A stretch of DNA of 64,000 nucleotides from Microbacterium salitolerans (GTDB lineage Bacteria; Actinomycetota; Actinomycetes; Actinomycetales; Microbacteriaceae): contig NZ_JAHKSH010000005.1 in assembly GCF_019720895.1 (NCBI RefSeq), positions 248,001 to 312,000 on the forward strand, in the 5' to 3' direction. The first letter of the stretch is position 1. The number at the start of each line of letters is the position of its first letter. The position numbers and the translations under genes are program-made. This document shows, one piece after another, positions 37,278 through 46,862 of the stretch. The notes below the pieces were generated by a model, which was not told the DNA's origin, made no database searches, and worked only from the letters and a program-made list of their open reading frames with translations.

Positions 37278-38021
37278 TTACTTCTTGCCCTGCGACGCGA
37301 CCGCGGCGGCTCCCGCCGCCGCCGCCTCGGGGTCGAGGTACCGACCGGGGCCGGCCGGCGTCATGTCGTCGTTCAGCTCGTAGACGAGCGGAATGCCCGT
37401 CGGAATATTCAGTCCGGCGATGTCGTCGTCACTGATGCCGTCGAGGTGCTTCACGAGACCCCGCAGCGAGTTGCCGTGCGCGGCGACCAGGACCGTCTTG
37501 CCGGCCTGGAGATCCGGGACGATCTCGCCCTCCCAGTACGGCAGCATGCGGTCGATGACCAGCTTGAGCGACTCGGTCGCCGGCAGCTCGCCGTCGATGC
37601 CGATGTAGCGCGGGTCGTCCGTCTGCGCGAATTCGTCGTCGGCGTCGATCTCGGGCGGCGGCACGTCGAAGGAGCGACGCCACTCCATGAACTTCTCTTC
37701 GCCGTAGGTCTCGAGCGTCTCGGCCTTGTCCTTGCCCTGCAGCGCGCCGTAGTGCCGCTCGTTGAGGCGCCACGAGCGCTTCGTCGGGAGCCAGAGGCGG
37801 TCGGCGGCGTCGAGCGCGATGTTCGCGGTCTGGATGGCGCGGCTCAGGAGCGATGTGTGCAGGACGTCGGGAAGCACGCCCTGCTCCTTCAGGAGCTCGC
37901 CTCCGCGCTGTGCCTCGCCTCGCCCCTTCTCGGTGAGCCGCACGTCGACCCATCCGGTGAACAGATTCTTCTCGTTCCAGGTGCTCTGCCCGTGGCGGAG
38001 CAGGATCAGGGTGTGCGTCAT
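37278..38021 (-). CDS. gpmA: 2,3-bisphosphoglycerate-dependent phosphoglycerate mutase
   Basis: A 247-residue glycolytic enzyme interconverting 3- and 2-phosphoglycerate. The catalytic motif [18 protein letters not shown], the substrate motif [14 protein letters not shown], and the second His in [17 protein letters not shown] are intact. Length is typical of GpmA. Confidence 0.95.
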   Translation of the reverse strand: MTHTLILLRHGQSTWNEKNLFTGWVDVRLTEKGRGEAQRGGELLKEQGVLPDVLHTSLLSRAIQTANIALDAADRLWLPTKRSWRLNERHYGALQGKDKAETLETYGEEKFMEWRRSFDVPPPEIDADDEFAQTDDPRYIGIDGELPATESLKLVIDRMLPYWEGEIVPDLQAGKTVLVAAHGNSLRGLVKHLDGISDDDIAGLNIPTGIPLVYELNDDMTPAGPGRYLDPEAAAAGAAAVASQGKK

Positions 38022-38083
38022 GCCCTCCATGCTACTGAGGAGCACGCCGGATGCCGACGTCCCGCGCTCCGCGGAAAGCCCGC

Positions 38084-39460
38084 TCACGCGCGATCGTCGT
38101 CGTGCTCGTCCACGGTCGCGGGCTGGTCGGCGAACACGCCATCCGACTCGTTCTTGAACAGGTCGACCGTGTAGATGAGCACGCACAGCAGGATCCCCGC
38201 TCCGAAGCCCCACGCCGCCCCCTTCACGGCGAGGATCGCGCCGGTGATGCCGGCGACGCCGAGATCGATCCTGCTGGCGGCCTGCATGATGCCGACGCGG
38301 ATCGACACGAAGCCCTGGATGAGCAGCGTGAGCGCCAGAGCGACGCCGAGGATCGGCTCGAGCAGCGACACGATCGGCAGGAGGAACAGCCCCGTGTTCG
38401 TCCCCCAGCGGAACCAGCCGGCACCGCCGTAGATCGACTGCATGTACTTCGGGCCCTTCTTGTAGCGCTCGGTCGTCGTGACGTGCATGGCCGCCCAGAG
38501 GGGGCCGCACATCGCATTGTCCGGTCCGAAGATGCTCATCAGGAGGTTTCGTCCGCCGAAGATGAGGTGGGCGCGGTTCGGGTTGTACACCACCTTCTCG
38601 TCGGGGCGGAAGGCGTCTGCCTCGCTGAGCACGGCCTTGGCCTGGATCACGTCGCCGAAGACGACGATGTAGGCCGCGAGCACCGTGGGGATCGCTGTGA
38701 GGAACATCATCAGCGGGGGCAGGCCCACGCCGAACACCGTGTACTCCGTGAACATCGTGACGAAGTCGGGCGTCGAGATGCCCCACTCGATCGTGGGCCA
38801 CGGCGCCTCTCCGAACAGCGGCGCGACGAAGACCGCCACGAGGATCGCGGGCAGGATGCCGAGGCTGCCGAGGAAGTCAGCGAAGCGGCTGCGCGTCTGC
38901 AGGCGCTTGAAGGCGTTCGAGTACATGAGGAAGAACGCGATGCCGACGGCGATCGAGATCGTCCAGGGGAACGTGTCGAAGCGCCCGCCGGCGGCGAACA
39001 CGCCCTGCACCGCGGCGAAGCCGGCGCCCAGCACGATCCCGGCGCGCAGCGCGTTGGGGATGATGTGCACGACCTTCGCGGCGAGCCCCGTCGCGCCCAT
39101 CACGATCGAGAAGACGCCGAGCATGAGCTGGAACGAGATGAGCGCGTGCACTCTCTGCTCGACCGGGAACTCGTTGAGATAGAGCGTCAGCAGCGGGATG
39201 GCCGGGGTGATCCACCCGGGGATCACCGGGTCGCCCAGCATGTGGTGCAGCAGATACAGCAGGCCGTTGAGGACCACGATCGCCAGGGCCGCCTCGAAGG
39301 GCATGCCGAGCAGCTCCTGCATGAGCGGGATCGCGCCGAGATCGACGGCGCACATCACCAGGCCCTGCGAGTAGTCGCGCCACTCGAATCGGTAGTGCGC
39401 GAACGGCAGGCGGACCTCGAAGGGCCCCGCCTTCCATGGCTTCAGATAGGTGCGTGACAT
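38084..39460 (-). CDS. NCS2-like (xanthine/uracil permease type) transporter
   Basis: A 458-residue integral membrane protein with about 12 hydrophobic segments and a conserved N-terminus ([30 protein letters not shown]). It resembles nucleobase/SulP-like permeases (SLC23-type) distantly; the substrate is unknown. AGGAAG precedes the ATG. It is followed after 62 bases by the upstream alcohol dehydrogenase gene on the same strand, suggesting that permease and enzyme share a substrate pathway. Confidence 0.65.
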   Translation of the reverse strand: MSRTYLKPWKAGPFEVRLPFAHYRFEWRDYSQGLVMCAVDLGAIPLMQELLGMPFEAALAIVVLNGLLYLLHHMLGDPVIPGWITPAIPLLTLYLNEFPVEQRVHALISFQLMLGVFSIVMGATGLAAKVVHIIPNALRAGIVLGAGFAAVQGVFAAGGRFDTFPWTISIAVGIAFFLMYSNAFKRLQTRSRFADFLGSLGILPAILVAVFVAPLFGEAPWPTIEWGISTPDFVTMFTEYTVFGVGLPPLMMFLTAIPTVLAAYIVVFGDVIQAKAVLSEADAFRPDEKVVYNPNRAHLIFGGRNLLMSIFGPDNAMCGPLWAAMHVTTTERYKKGPKYMQSIYGGAGWFRWGTNTGLFLLPIVSLLEPILGVALALTLLIQGFVSIRVGIMQAASRIDLGVAGITGAILAVKGAAWGFGAGILLCVLIYTVDLFKNESDGVFADQPATVDEHDDDRA

Positions 39461-39522
39461 GGGTGTCTTCCTGTCAGGGACGGCGGCGCTGCCGCCCGGT
39501 GTGCGTGCTGTGGGGTGCGATG

Positions 39523-40629
39523 TCAGTCGAAGACGATCACCTGGCGGACGGCGCGGCCCTCCGCCAGCTCGTCCATGGCGTCGTTGATCTCGTCGAGGCG
39601 GATCGTGCGGCTGATCAGCTTCTCCACGGGGAGCCGGCCCTCTCGCCACCACTCGATGAATCGGGGGATGTCGCGTGCCGGGATGGCGGATCCGAGGTAG
39701 CTGCCGATGATCGTGCGCGCCTCGCTCGTGACCGTCAGCGGCGAGATCTCGCTCACGGCCTGCGGGTTCGGAAGTCCCACCGTCACGGTGCGGCCGCCGG
39801 GGCGCGTCGCACGGAAGGCCGTCTCGAACGCCTTCGGGTGACCGGCGCATTCGAGGGCGTGATCGGCCCCGATCCCCCGTTCTGCCACCTCCGCCGGGGT
39901 GTGCGCCGCGTCGGCGCCGAGCCGCCGCGCGAGCTCGAGCTTCTCGGGGAGCGCGTCGACGGCGATCACGGGCCCCGCCCCCTCCGCCACGGCCGAGATG
40001 AGGGCCGAGACGCCCACGCCGCCGAGGCCGACGATCATGACGGATTCGCCCTGCTCGCGGCGGACGGCGTTGAGGAGGGCGCCGCCGCCCGTGAGCACGG
40101 CGCAGCCCAGCACGGCCGCGATCTCCGGCGGGACGTCGTCGCCGACCGCGACAACCGACGCGCGATCGACGACGGCGTGCGTCGCGAATCCCGAGACGCC
40201 GAGGTGGTGGAAGACCTCCTCGCCGCCGCGCGACAGCAGCCGGGATCCGCTCAGCAGGGTTCCGGCGCTGTTCGCGGCCGTCCCCTTCTCGCAGGGAAGC
40301 CTGCCGCCCGTGCGGCACCCGTCGCAGTCCTCGCAGCGCGGCAGAAAGGCCATCGTCACGCGGGAGCCGACGTCGAGATCCGTCACCCGGGATCCGATCT
40401 CCTCCACGATGCCCGCGGCCTCGTGGCCGAGGAGCATGGGGACCGGGCGCACGCGATTTCCGTCGACGACCGACAGGTCGGAATGGCAGATCCCCGCGGC
40501 CTCGATCCGCACGCGCACCTCGGTGGGGCCGACGTCGCCCAGCTCGAGCTCTCCGATCGTGATCGGCTGCGACTCCGAGTAGGGCGACGGCCGCCCGATC
40601 TCCTCGAGCACGGCTCCGGTGATGCGCAT
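39523..40629 (-). CDS. Zinc-dependent alcohol dehydrogenase
   Basis: A 368-residue class III-like medium-chain dehydrogenase. The catalytic zinc site is in AAGICHSDLSV and GHEAAGIVEEIG. The structural zinc cysteines are in CEDCDGCRTGGRLPC. The NAD site is VGLGGVG followed by an acidic residue (IAVDAL), favouring NAD over NADP. AGAAGGAG fixes the ATG at 40629. It is divergent from a GAF-PucR regulator that probably controls it and the permease. Substrate unknown. Confidence 0.88.
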   Translation of the reverse strand: MRITGAVLEEIGRPSPYSESQPITIGELELGDVGPTEVRVRIEAAGICHSDLSVVDGNRVRPVPMLLGHEAAGIVEEIGSRVTDLDVGSRVTMAFLPRCEDCDGCRTGGRLPCEKGTAANSAGTLLSGSRLLSRGGEEVFHHLGVSGFATHAVVDRASVVAVGDDVPPEIAAVLGCAVLTGGGALLNAVRREQGESVMIVGLGGVGVSALISAVAEGAGPVIAVDALPEKLELARRLGADAAHTPAEVAERGIGADHALECAGHPKAFETAFRATRPGGRTVTVGLPNPQAVSEISPLTVTSEARTIIGSYLGSAIPARDIPRFIEWWREGRLPVEKLISRTIRLDEINDAMDELAEGRAVRQVIVFD

Positions 40630-40760
40630 ACGGCTCCTTCTGAGGGAACGAGCCGTCGATGCGGTTGCCCCATCGCGGCCCGCGGCGTTCCTGCTGACCT
40701 CGTGCCAGTAGCGGGCCGATGCACCCGGCGAGATGGACGCCTGCCCATGAATGGAACAAG

Positions 40761-42416
40761 ATGATGTGCATGAATGACATGCGCGGATCCGCGGGACGGC
40801 CGCGCGAGGAGCTGCTCCAGACACTGCTCGACACGGCGACCGACATCGCGGCGCTGCACGACGTCGAGGACGTCCTGCAGGCGATCGTGCGCCGCACGCG
40901 CGCGTTCCTCGGCACCGACATGGCCTACCTCAGCCTGACCGACCACGACCGCGGCGAGACGTACATCCGGCAGAGCGACGGCGTCACGACGCCCGGCTAC
41001 CGCACACTTCGGCAGCCGCTCGGCACGGGCGTGCTCGGGCAGATCGCTCGCGGTGTCGCGCCGTACCAGACGAGCGACTACCTGGCGGATCCGTCGATCC
41101 ATCACATCGATGGCATCGACGACGTCGTGCGGGCCGAGGGCGTGCGCGCGATCATGGGCGTGCCGCTCACGGTCGGCGGTCGCGCGCTCGGCGCCCTGGT
41201 CGTGGCGGAGCGCTCGCCGAGGGCGTTCACGCCGGAGGAGATCTCCGACGTCGACTCGATCGGTCGTCACGCCGCGGTCGCGCTCGACAACTCGATGCGG
41301 TTCGCGGAGCTGGCGCGCCTCGCCGACGACCTGCAGCGCGAGAAGGAGCAGCGCGCCGAGCAGCTCGACATGATCGGGGCGATGCTCGAGCTCGACGACC
41401 GACTCATCGACGTCGTCACGATCGCCCCCGACCTCGACCGGATCCTCGCGGTCGGTCGCACGGCCGTCCCGTACGACCTGGTGCTCCGCGGTCGCGAGGA
41501 GAACGTCCTCGCCGCGACCGGCGACGTCGCGAGCACAGCGGAGACGTCGTCTGTTCCCGTGCGCACCCGCGGCGAGCGCCTCGGCTCCCTCCTCGCCCAC
41601 GGCGTGCTGACGATGCCCGAACGCGCGCTGCTCGAGCGCATCGCCGCGCACGCGTCGCTCGCGATCCTCTTCACACGGGCGCAGGCCGACGCCGACCTCC
41701 GCCTCCAGACCGAGGTGCTCGGAGATCTCATCGCGCGCCCCGATGCCCCGCACGAGCACCTCGAGCGCTGGCTGAGGCGATGGGGAATCGAGCCGCAGGA
41801 GCCGCTGTGGGTCGTCGTGCTCGACGTGCCCGCCGCGGAGCGTCATCGACGGGTCGAGGCGATCCGCGCTCTCGGGACGCGCTCCGTGATGATGGCGTCA
41901 CACGACGACCACGTCTGTCTCGTGACCCCCGATGCGGACTGGCAGGAGCTTCTGCAGTCTCTCTTCACCGCGCGCGGGTGGGCGCTGACGGCCGGCGTCG
42001 CCGGCCCCGTGGACGATGTCTCCCGGCTCGCTGACGCCCACAGCCGGGCGCAGCTCGCCCACGGATCGCTCATCACGCTGGGCCGCACCGGGGTGATGGA
42101 CTCCGCCGAGCTGGGGATGCTCGGCGCCCTGCTCGACCTCGCCCGTCGCGGCGAGATGCCCGCGAGCCTCACCGCGGGAGTCGAGCCGCTGCGCGACTAC
42201 GACCGCGCCCACGGCACTGCGCTCACGCGCACGGCCTTCGTCTTCCTCGAGAGCGACGGCAGCGTGGCGCGGGTCGCGCGTCTGCTGCACCTGCATCGCA
42301 ACACCGTCCGCCAGCGCCTCGACCGCATCTCCGCCCTGCTGGGCGACGACTGGGATGCGTCGCCGCGCCGGCTCGAGATGCACCTCGCGCTGCGTGTGAT
42401 CGACGCGACAGCCTGA
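40761..42416 (+). CDS. GAF domain/PucR-type transcriptional regulator
   Basis: A 551-residue regulator. An N-terminal GAF domain (LLQTLLDTATDIAALHDVEDVLQAIVRRTRAFLGTDMAYLSL...GVLGQIA, about residues 15-170) is followed by a second sensory or CdaR-like region. The C-terminal PucR HTH is SVARVARLLHLHRNTVRQRLDRISALLG. Such proteins sense small molecules and often activate a divergent catabolic operon, here the alcohol dehydrogenase and permease. Several ATG codons (40761-40779) could be the start. Confidence 0.85.
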   Translation: MMCMNDMRGSAGRPREELLQTLLDTATDIAALHDVEDVLQAIVRRTRAFLGTDMAYLSLTDHDRGETYIRQSDGVTTPGYRTLRQPLGTGVLGQIARGVAPYQTSDYLADPSIHHIDGIDDVVRAEGVRAIMGVPLTVGGRALGALVVAERSPRAFTPEEISDVDSIGRHAAVALDNSMRFAELARLADDLQREKEQRAEQLDMIGAMLELDDRLIDVVTIAPDLDRILAVGRTAVPYDLVLRGREENVLAATGDVASTAETSSVPVRTRGERLGSLLAHGVLTMPERALLERIAAHASLAILFTRAQADADLRLQTEVLGDLIARPDAPHEHLERWLRRWGIEPQEPLWVVVLDVPAAERHRRVEAIRALGTRSVMMASHDDHVCLVTPDADWQELLQSLFTARGWALTAGVAGPVDDVSRLADAHSRAQLAHGSLITLGRTGVMDSAELGMLGALLDLARRGEMPASLTAGVEPLRDYDRAHGTALTRTAFVFLESDGSVARVARLLHLHRNTVRQRLDRISALLGDDWDASPRRLEMHLALRVIDATA

Positions 42417-42443
42417 CGCGGGGTCACTCCCCGGCGCGCGCGG

Positions 42444-43550
42444 TCACACTCGCGGCAGCTCGTGCGCCGCGTCGGATCGGGCCTCCCCCGCCGCGACGAG
42501 CAGGTCGACGACCATGGGGCGGAGCGACACGACGACGTTCTGGTCGCCGAGCTGCGCACGCGGCAGCAGCTCAGCGGGATCCAGTCGCCGCGCGATCGCG
42601 CACAGCGCGTCCTGCGCATCCTGCTCGCACGAGGGATCTTCGAGACACTCGGCGACGAGTGCCGTCGCTCGCTGCACATCCCCGATGAGGTCGGCGAGGG
42701 CGGGCCGCTCGATCCCGTCTTCGACGGCATAGTGAGCGCGGCGCGCGACGACCCGCAGATTGCGCGTGGCGAGATCCATCGCCTCCTGGATCCTCACCAG
42801 CCGCGCGAGCTGCTGCCGGCGCGCCCGCAGGAACGGCGAGACCTGCGAGATGGCGCGCCCCGACTCGAGCGACGTCGCCCACACGCCGAGCGGCGTCTGC
42901 AGCTCCCGCGCCTTCTGCAGGCCCCGCTCGGCGCGCAGACGATCGCCGCGGCGCAGCCCCTGCGCGACGCGGGACATCGCGCGGTCGGCGTCGGCGAACG
43001 CGATGTGCGCATCGCGCAGGATCGCCCGCATCGGGTTGCGCGGGAGCAGCGCGGTCACGAGGAGCGCCATGATCCCGCCCACGGCGCCGTCGAGGATCCG
43101 CATCCCCGTGAAGGTCCCGAGCGGGAGCATGAACGCGATCGCCGACTGGATCGCCGCCGAGATCGGGAAGCCCGGAGAGGGCGATATGAAGCGGGCGATC
43201 ACGAGGGTGAGGGTGAGGACGACCGCGAGCTCCCACCAGCCCGGCCGCAGAAACAGCAGCGCGATCTCGGAGATCGCGATGCCCGTCAGCATCCCTGCGA
43301 CCGTCTGGATGACCTTCGACGGACGAGCGTCTCGCAGGAGCCCCAGGCTCGAGATCGTCACCGTGACGGCCAGCAGCGGCGTCGTATGCCCGATCAGCAC
43401 GTGCGCGATTCCGTACGCCGCCGATGCCGCGATCACGATCTGCGCGATCGCGGCCCACGACTCGCGCAGGCGCAGGAGCCCCACTCGCGGGCGATACCCG
43501 GAGTGCCACCTCGCCGGAAGGACCTCGGTCAGCGGATCGGATTCGGACAC
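42444..43550 (-). CDS. FUSC-family membrane protein
   Basis: A 368-residue protein with about six membrane helices in the first half (IAQIVIAASAAYGIAHVLIGH; LLAVTVTISSLGLLRDARPSKVIQTVAG; then AIQSAIAFMLPLGTFTGMRILDGAVGGIMALLVTALL) and a helical cytoplasmic second half with many Arg. The repeat pattern matches FUSC/aromatic acid exporter-like proteins. The start is GTG 43550. Transported compounds are unknown. Confidence 0.8.
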   Translation of the reverse strand: MSESDPLTEVLPARWHSGYRPRVGLLRLRESWAAIAQIVIAASAAYGIAHVLIGHTTPLLAVTVTISSLGLLRDARPSKVIQTVAGMLTGIAISEIALLFLRPGWWELAVVLTLTLVIARFISPSPGFPISAAIQSAIAFMLPLGTFTGMRILDGAVGGIMALLVTALLPRNPMRAILRDAHIAFADADRAMSRVAQGLRRGDRLRAERGLQKARELQTPLGVWATSLESGRAISQVSPFLRARRQQLARLVRIQEAMDLATRNLRVVARRAHYAVEDGIERPALADLIGDVQRATALVAECLEDPSCEQDAQDALCAIARRLDPAELLPRAQLGDQNVVVSLRPMVVDLLVAAGEARSDAAHELPRV

Positions 43551-43584
43551 GTGCCGAGACTACTGCGCGCAGGGAGCGAGTGGA

Positions 43585-44694
43585 TCAGGCGGGAGGCGCG
43601 GCCTGCGCGCGCCGCGACAGACGCGTCAGACGCGGGACCTCGGCGGTGCGCCCCGCGTCGCCCGGAACGATGACCTCCTGCGACGCCGGAATGCGCGTGC
43701 CGTCGTGGTCGACCGCGAGGTCGGCCTCCGGCGGGGTGCGGCGCCCGACGATCGCGAGCGCGATCGGACCGAGCTCGTGGTGGCGCGCGGCCGAGGTGAT
43801 CCGCCCCGCCTCGGTCTCGCCGTCGAAGACCACGTCGCCGCGCTCCGGCAGCACGCTCTCGGATCCGTCGAGGTGCAGCATCACGAGTCGGCGCGGGGGG
43901 TGGCCGAGATTGTGCACCTTCGCGACCGTCTCCTGACCGCGGTAGCAGCCCTTCGACAGGTGGACGGCCGTGCGGAGCCAGTCGGACTCGTGCGGAATCG
44001 ACCGCTCGTCGACCTCGTTCTGCCAGCGCGGACGCCATGCGGCGATGCGCAGCGCGTCGATCGCCAGGGCGCCCGTGACCGGCACCTCGGCGAGCGCCTG
44101 CGCGCCCTCGTCGTCGACGAGCGCCTCGGCCCAGAGGAAGCGAGCGCCGGGGTGCTCCTCTGCCTGCGCGTACTGCCAGCCTCCCGCGGTCACAGCAGCC
44201 CAGGGATCCGTCCACACCAGCGGGACCTCGCCCGTGTGCACCGCCGCCGGCACAACCTGGTCGAACGCGGCGCCGCCGCGCATCACGCCGACCACGCGCA
44301 GGTCATCGCGCTGAGCGATCTCGACCTGGGCGCGGAAGCGCATCATCGTGAGCCACTTCGTCAGGGGCTGCGCATCACCGCGGTCGACGAGCAGCCACAT
44401 CGTGGAGCCGTCGTCGAGGACGGATGCGGCGTGTTCGACGCGTCCCTGCGGATCGAGCACGAGGAGCTCGCTGCTCTCTCCCGGCTGGATCGCACTGACC
44501 GACTGCGACGTGATCGAGTCGAGCCACGTGCGGCGGTCGTCGCCCGAGACGGCGACGACGGCGCGGTCGGCGCGCGGCGCGATCGCCTCGCCCGCTTCGA
44601 GACGGCGCTGCTCGATGGAGGGTGCGCCCGCATGCAGGAGCAGGCCATCGTCGTCGGCGACGACGCCAGGGCGGGAGAGGAACGGATCCGTCAT
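43585..44694 (-). CDS. ygfZ: YgfZ/GcvT-like folate-binding protein
   Basis: A 369-residue GcvT-fold protein with the YgfZ signature KGCYRGQE. YgfZ uses folate in the maintenance or assembly of some iron-sulfur enzymes. The product lacks aminomethyltransferase context. Its start shares one base with the end of the nitrobindin gene, a common actinobacterial pair. Confidence 0.9.
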   Translation of the reverse strand: MTDPFLSRPGVVADDDGLLLHAGAPSIEQRRLEAGEAIAPRADRAVVAVSGDDRRTWLDSITSQSVSAIQPGESSELLVLDPQGRVEHAASVLDDGSTMWLLVDRGDAQPLTKWLTMMRFRAQVEIAQRDDLRVVGVMRGGAAFDQVVPAAVHTGEVPLVWTDPWAAVTAGGWQYAQAEEHPGARFLWAEALVDDEGAQALAEVPVTGALAIDALRIAAWRPRWQNEVDERSIPHESDWLRTAVHLSKGCYRGQETVAKVHNLGHPPRRLVMLHLDGSESVLPERGDVVFDGETEAGRITSAARHHELGPIALAIVGRRTPPEADLAVDHDGTRIPASQEVIVPGDAGRTAEVPRLTRLSRRAQAAPPA

Positions 44695-45299
44695 CAGTCG
44701 ACCTTCGCGAGTCGCGCGGACGCGTGCGACGCGAGCTCGGAGCCGAGCGCCGCGATGTCCCATGCCCAGAGGAGGTGGCCCTCGACGAGGCCGTAGAGGC
44801 GCGTCGCGGCGCCGTAGTGCTTCGCACTCGCGGTGCGCACGACCGCGTCGGTGCCGAGGTCGATGCGGGGCCCATCGACCTCGCCGATGTAGAGCTCCTG
44901 CACGCCGTCGGAGTGCGAGATCACGACCTCGAGAGGGAAGCCGCCGTCCGTCGTCCGGAGTGCCTCGACGTCTTCCGCCGTGCGCTCCGCAGCCGACGCG
45001 AGCGCCGGGAGCAGTCCGGGCCCCGGCTCCGCGTCACCGGCCGCGCGCGCGAGGCGCCAGAAGCCGGACTCGGAGACGAGACGCTGAGCGGGACGGTCGC
45101 CGTCGGCGAGGAGCGTCGCTGATGCCGAGTAGTTGAGGAAGGGCCCGCCATCATGGCTGAAGCTCACGCGATGGGTGAACTCACCCGCGTAGTGCGTGTC
45201 GCCGACGTGGTAGTCGATGACGCCGGTGCCCTCCCACACGCCGACAAGCCATGAGAGGGGGACGAGGTCGGCGGGGATGTCTGTGGGGATCTCGATCAT
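44694..45299 (-). CDS. Nitrobindin-type heme-binding protein (DUF1794/FABP-like)
   Basis: A 201-residue ten-strand beta-barrel protein. The GxWxGxG motif is present as GVWEGTG near residue 20. The C-terminal helix region ends in [21 protein letters not shown] His in the [12 protein letters not shown] stretch may be the proximal heme ligand. Nitrobindins bind ferric heme and scavenge or isomerise peroxynitrite. Coupled to ygfZ. Confidence 0.85.
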   Translation of the reverse strand: MIEIPTDIPADLVPLSWLVGVWEGTGVIDYHVGDTHYAGEFTHRVSFSHDGGPFLNYSASATLLADGDRPAQRLVSESGFWRLARAAGDAEPGPGLLPALASAAERTAEDVEALRTTDGGFPLEVVISHSDGVQELYIGEVDGPRIDLGTDAVVRTASAKHYGAATRLYGLVEGHLLWAWDIAALGSELASHASARLAKVD

Positions 45300-45381
45300 G
45301 GTGATCCCAGCGTATCCGCCTTGCGGCCACCGAGGGCGGGCACGGCGAAGCGCCGCCGTGCGGCGGCGCGGAGGGGAAGCG

Positions 45382-45516
45382 CTACTTCTGTCCGCGGAAG
45401 AGGTGGACGAGCACGGAGCCCGACACGAAGGCGATCGCGAGGCTCGCGAGACCGAGAAGCCCCACGAAGAACATCTCGAGGGCGAACACGTCGACGTCGG
45501 CGAGGAATTCGAGCAT
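45382..45516 (-). CDS. 44-residue membrane microprotein
   Basis: The frame [21 protein letters not shown]... ends in [11 protein letters not shown]. It has one membrane helix of about 25 residues ([22 protein letters not shown]) with a short acidic N-terminus and a basic C-terminus. It fills the gap between nitrobindin and the next small membrane gene on the same strand, 38 bases away. Codon use (third-position G/C) fits real coding sequence. Function unknown. Confidence 0.6.
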   Translation of the reverse strand: MLEFLADVDVFALEMFFVGLLGLASLAIAFVSGSVLVHLFRGQK

Positions 45517-45554
45517 GCTCACACCTTAGCGCGTCGCCAAGACCGAGAACATCG

Positions 45555-45899
45555 TCACGCTGCGGGAAACATTTGCAGGCCGGTCGCGACCGCGCCGAGC
45601 AGGGACTCGATGAGCGACACGATTCCGAGGAGCAGGACGCACCCGAGCGACGCCGTGGCCGTGCGCAGGAGGAATCCGTCCGAGCGTCCGATGATGAGCT
45701 GCACGATGAACGTCACGATCAGGCAGATGCCCGCCGCGGCGGCGTACCAGTCCCACTGCAGCGAGATCGGCGCGAAGACCGCGACGAGGATGGCGAGCAC
45801 GAACGCGACGCCCCACGGCAGAAGGAGGCCCTGGCTGGCGGCGATGCGCGCGTAGATCCCGCTTCCGGCGCGCTTCGGCGTTCCTGCGGCGTTCGTCAT
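45555..45899 (-). CDS. Small membrane protein, three helices
   Basis: A 114-residue protein with hydrophobic helices at about residues 24-45, 50-72 and 79-105, and a basic N-terminus. GGGGAGGGG precedes the ATG. It is on the minus strand, upstream of the 44-residue gene and divergent from glnR. No function recognised. Confidence 0.72.
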   Translation of the reverse strand: MTNAAGTPKRAGSGIYARIAASQGLLLPWGVAFVLAILVAVFAPISLQWDWYAAAAGICLIVTFIVQLIIGRSDGFLLRTATASLGCVLLLGIVSLIESLLGAVATGLQMFPAA

Positions 45900-45987
45900 G
45901 CGGCCCCTCCCCTGGCGTCCGCCCCGCGTGACGCGAGACCACGCTCCATTCTGCCCGACGCGGCCTCCTCCTGGGGGCCGGTTCGCG

Positions 45988-46017
45988 TTCAGCCGCCATT
46001 CAGACTTCCCCTATCAT
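45988..46017 (+). promoter_or_regulatory. Possible glnR promoter
   Basis: TTCAGC (45988-45993) and TATCAT (46012-46017) are 18 bases apart, about 50 bases before the glnR GTG. No other candidate is visible in the 168-base gap. Confidence 0.4.
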
Positions 46018-46067
46018 GGGGGGCACCGCAGGGCCCGGACCCCCGGCCGGCCCGAAAGGAAGTACTC

Positions 46068-46796
46068 GTGGCTCAACTGCTCGTTCTCAGCTCCTCGACC
46101 GATCCCGGCCCCGTCGTCCCCGCGCTCGAACTGCTCAGCCACCGGGTGCGGCAGATCCCCGCCGAGCCCGCTCAGCTCGTCAACGCACCGGCGGCGGACG
46201 TCATCTTCGTCGACGCCCGCGGCGACCTCGTGAGCGCGAAGTCGCTCTGCCGGATCCTCAACACGACCGGGCTCGACGCGCCGCTCATCCTCGTCATCAC
46301 CGAGGGCGGCCTCACGGCCGTCTCGCCCGAGTGGGGCGTCGACGACGTCATCCTCGTCGGCGCAGGTCCTGCCGAGGTCGACGCCCGCATCCGCCTCGTC
46401 ATCGGTCGCCAGGAGCTGGAGCCGCAATCCACGCGCATCCAGACCTCGGGCATCTCGATCGACGAGTCCTCCTACTCGGCCAAGGTCCACGGCAAGCCGC
46501 TCGACCTCACCTACAAGGAGTTCCAGCTCCTCCACTTCTTCGCCACGCACCCCTCCCGCGTGTTCACACGCGAGCAGCTGCTGAGCGAGGTGTGGGGCTA
46601 CGACTACTTCGGCGGCACGCGCACGGTGGACGTGCACGTGCGTCGTCTGCGTGCGAAGCTCGGCGACCTCGACCAGCTCATCGGCACCGTGCGCAACGTC
46701 GGCTATCGCTTCAACGTCCACGAGGACGAGCAGGCGCCCTCGTCGCGCTCCCGCACCGGGCCGGCGTCGACACGTCAGGCGACGCAGAACTCCTGA
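46068..46796 (+). CDS. glnR: Nitrogen regulator GlnR
   Basis: A 242-residue OmpR-family orphan regulator of nitrogen metabolism. The receiver-like domain starts [25 protein letters not shown], with Asp in [11 protein letters not shown] but without a full acidic pocket, as expected of GlnR, which works as a homodimer without a kinase. The winged helix contains [25 protein letters not shown] and ends [19 protein letters not shown] precedes the GTG start. The receiver matches Streptomyces GlnR over most of its length. Confidence 0.9.
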   Translation: MAQLLVLSSSTDPGPVVPALELLSHRVRQIPAEPAQLVNAPAADVIFVDARGDLVSAKSLCRILNTTGLDAPLILVITEGGLTAVSPEWGVDDVILVGAGPAEVDARIRLVIGRQELEPQSTRIQTSGISIDESSYSAKVHGKPLDLTYKEFQLLHFFATHPSRVFTREQLLSEVWGYDYFGGTRTVDVHVRRLRAKLGDLDQLIGTVRNVGYRFNVHEDEQAPSSRSRTGPASTRQATQNS

Positions 46797-46822
46797 CGGC
46801 GCGGTCGAGCCGTCTCGGACCC

Positions 46823-46844
46823 GTTCACCTGCGCGTCTCCCGAC
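46823..46844 (+). promoter_or_regulatory. PHO-box-like site before ppk
   Basis: GTTCACCTGCG followed by CGTCTCCCGAC forms two 11-base units, the first a perfect GTTCACC. It lies only about 20 bases before the ppk ATG, so it would act as a downstream or overlapping site. Confidence 0.4.
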
Positions 46845-46862
46845 GGTGCCAGGATGGGACCC

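Noticed and set aside
39461-40921. Upstream extension of the permease frame through the dehydrogenase gene
   Set aside because: The permease has its own ribosome site and start at 39460; the extension is out of frame with the dehydrogenase.
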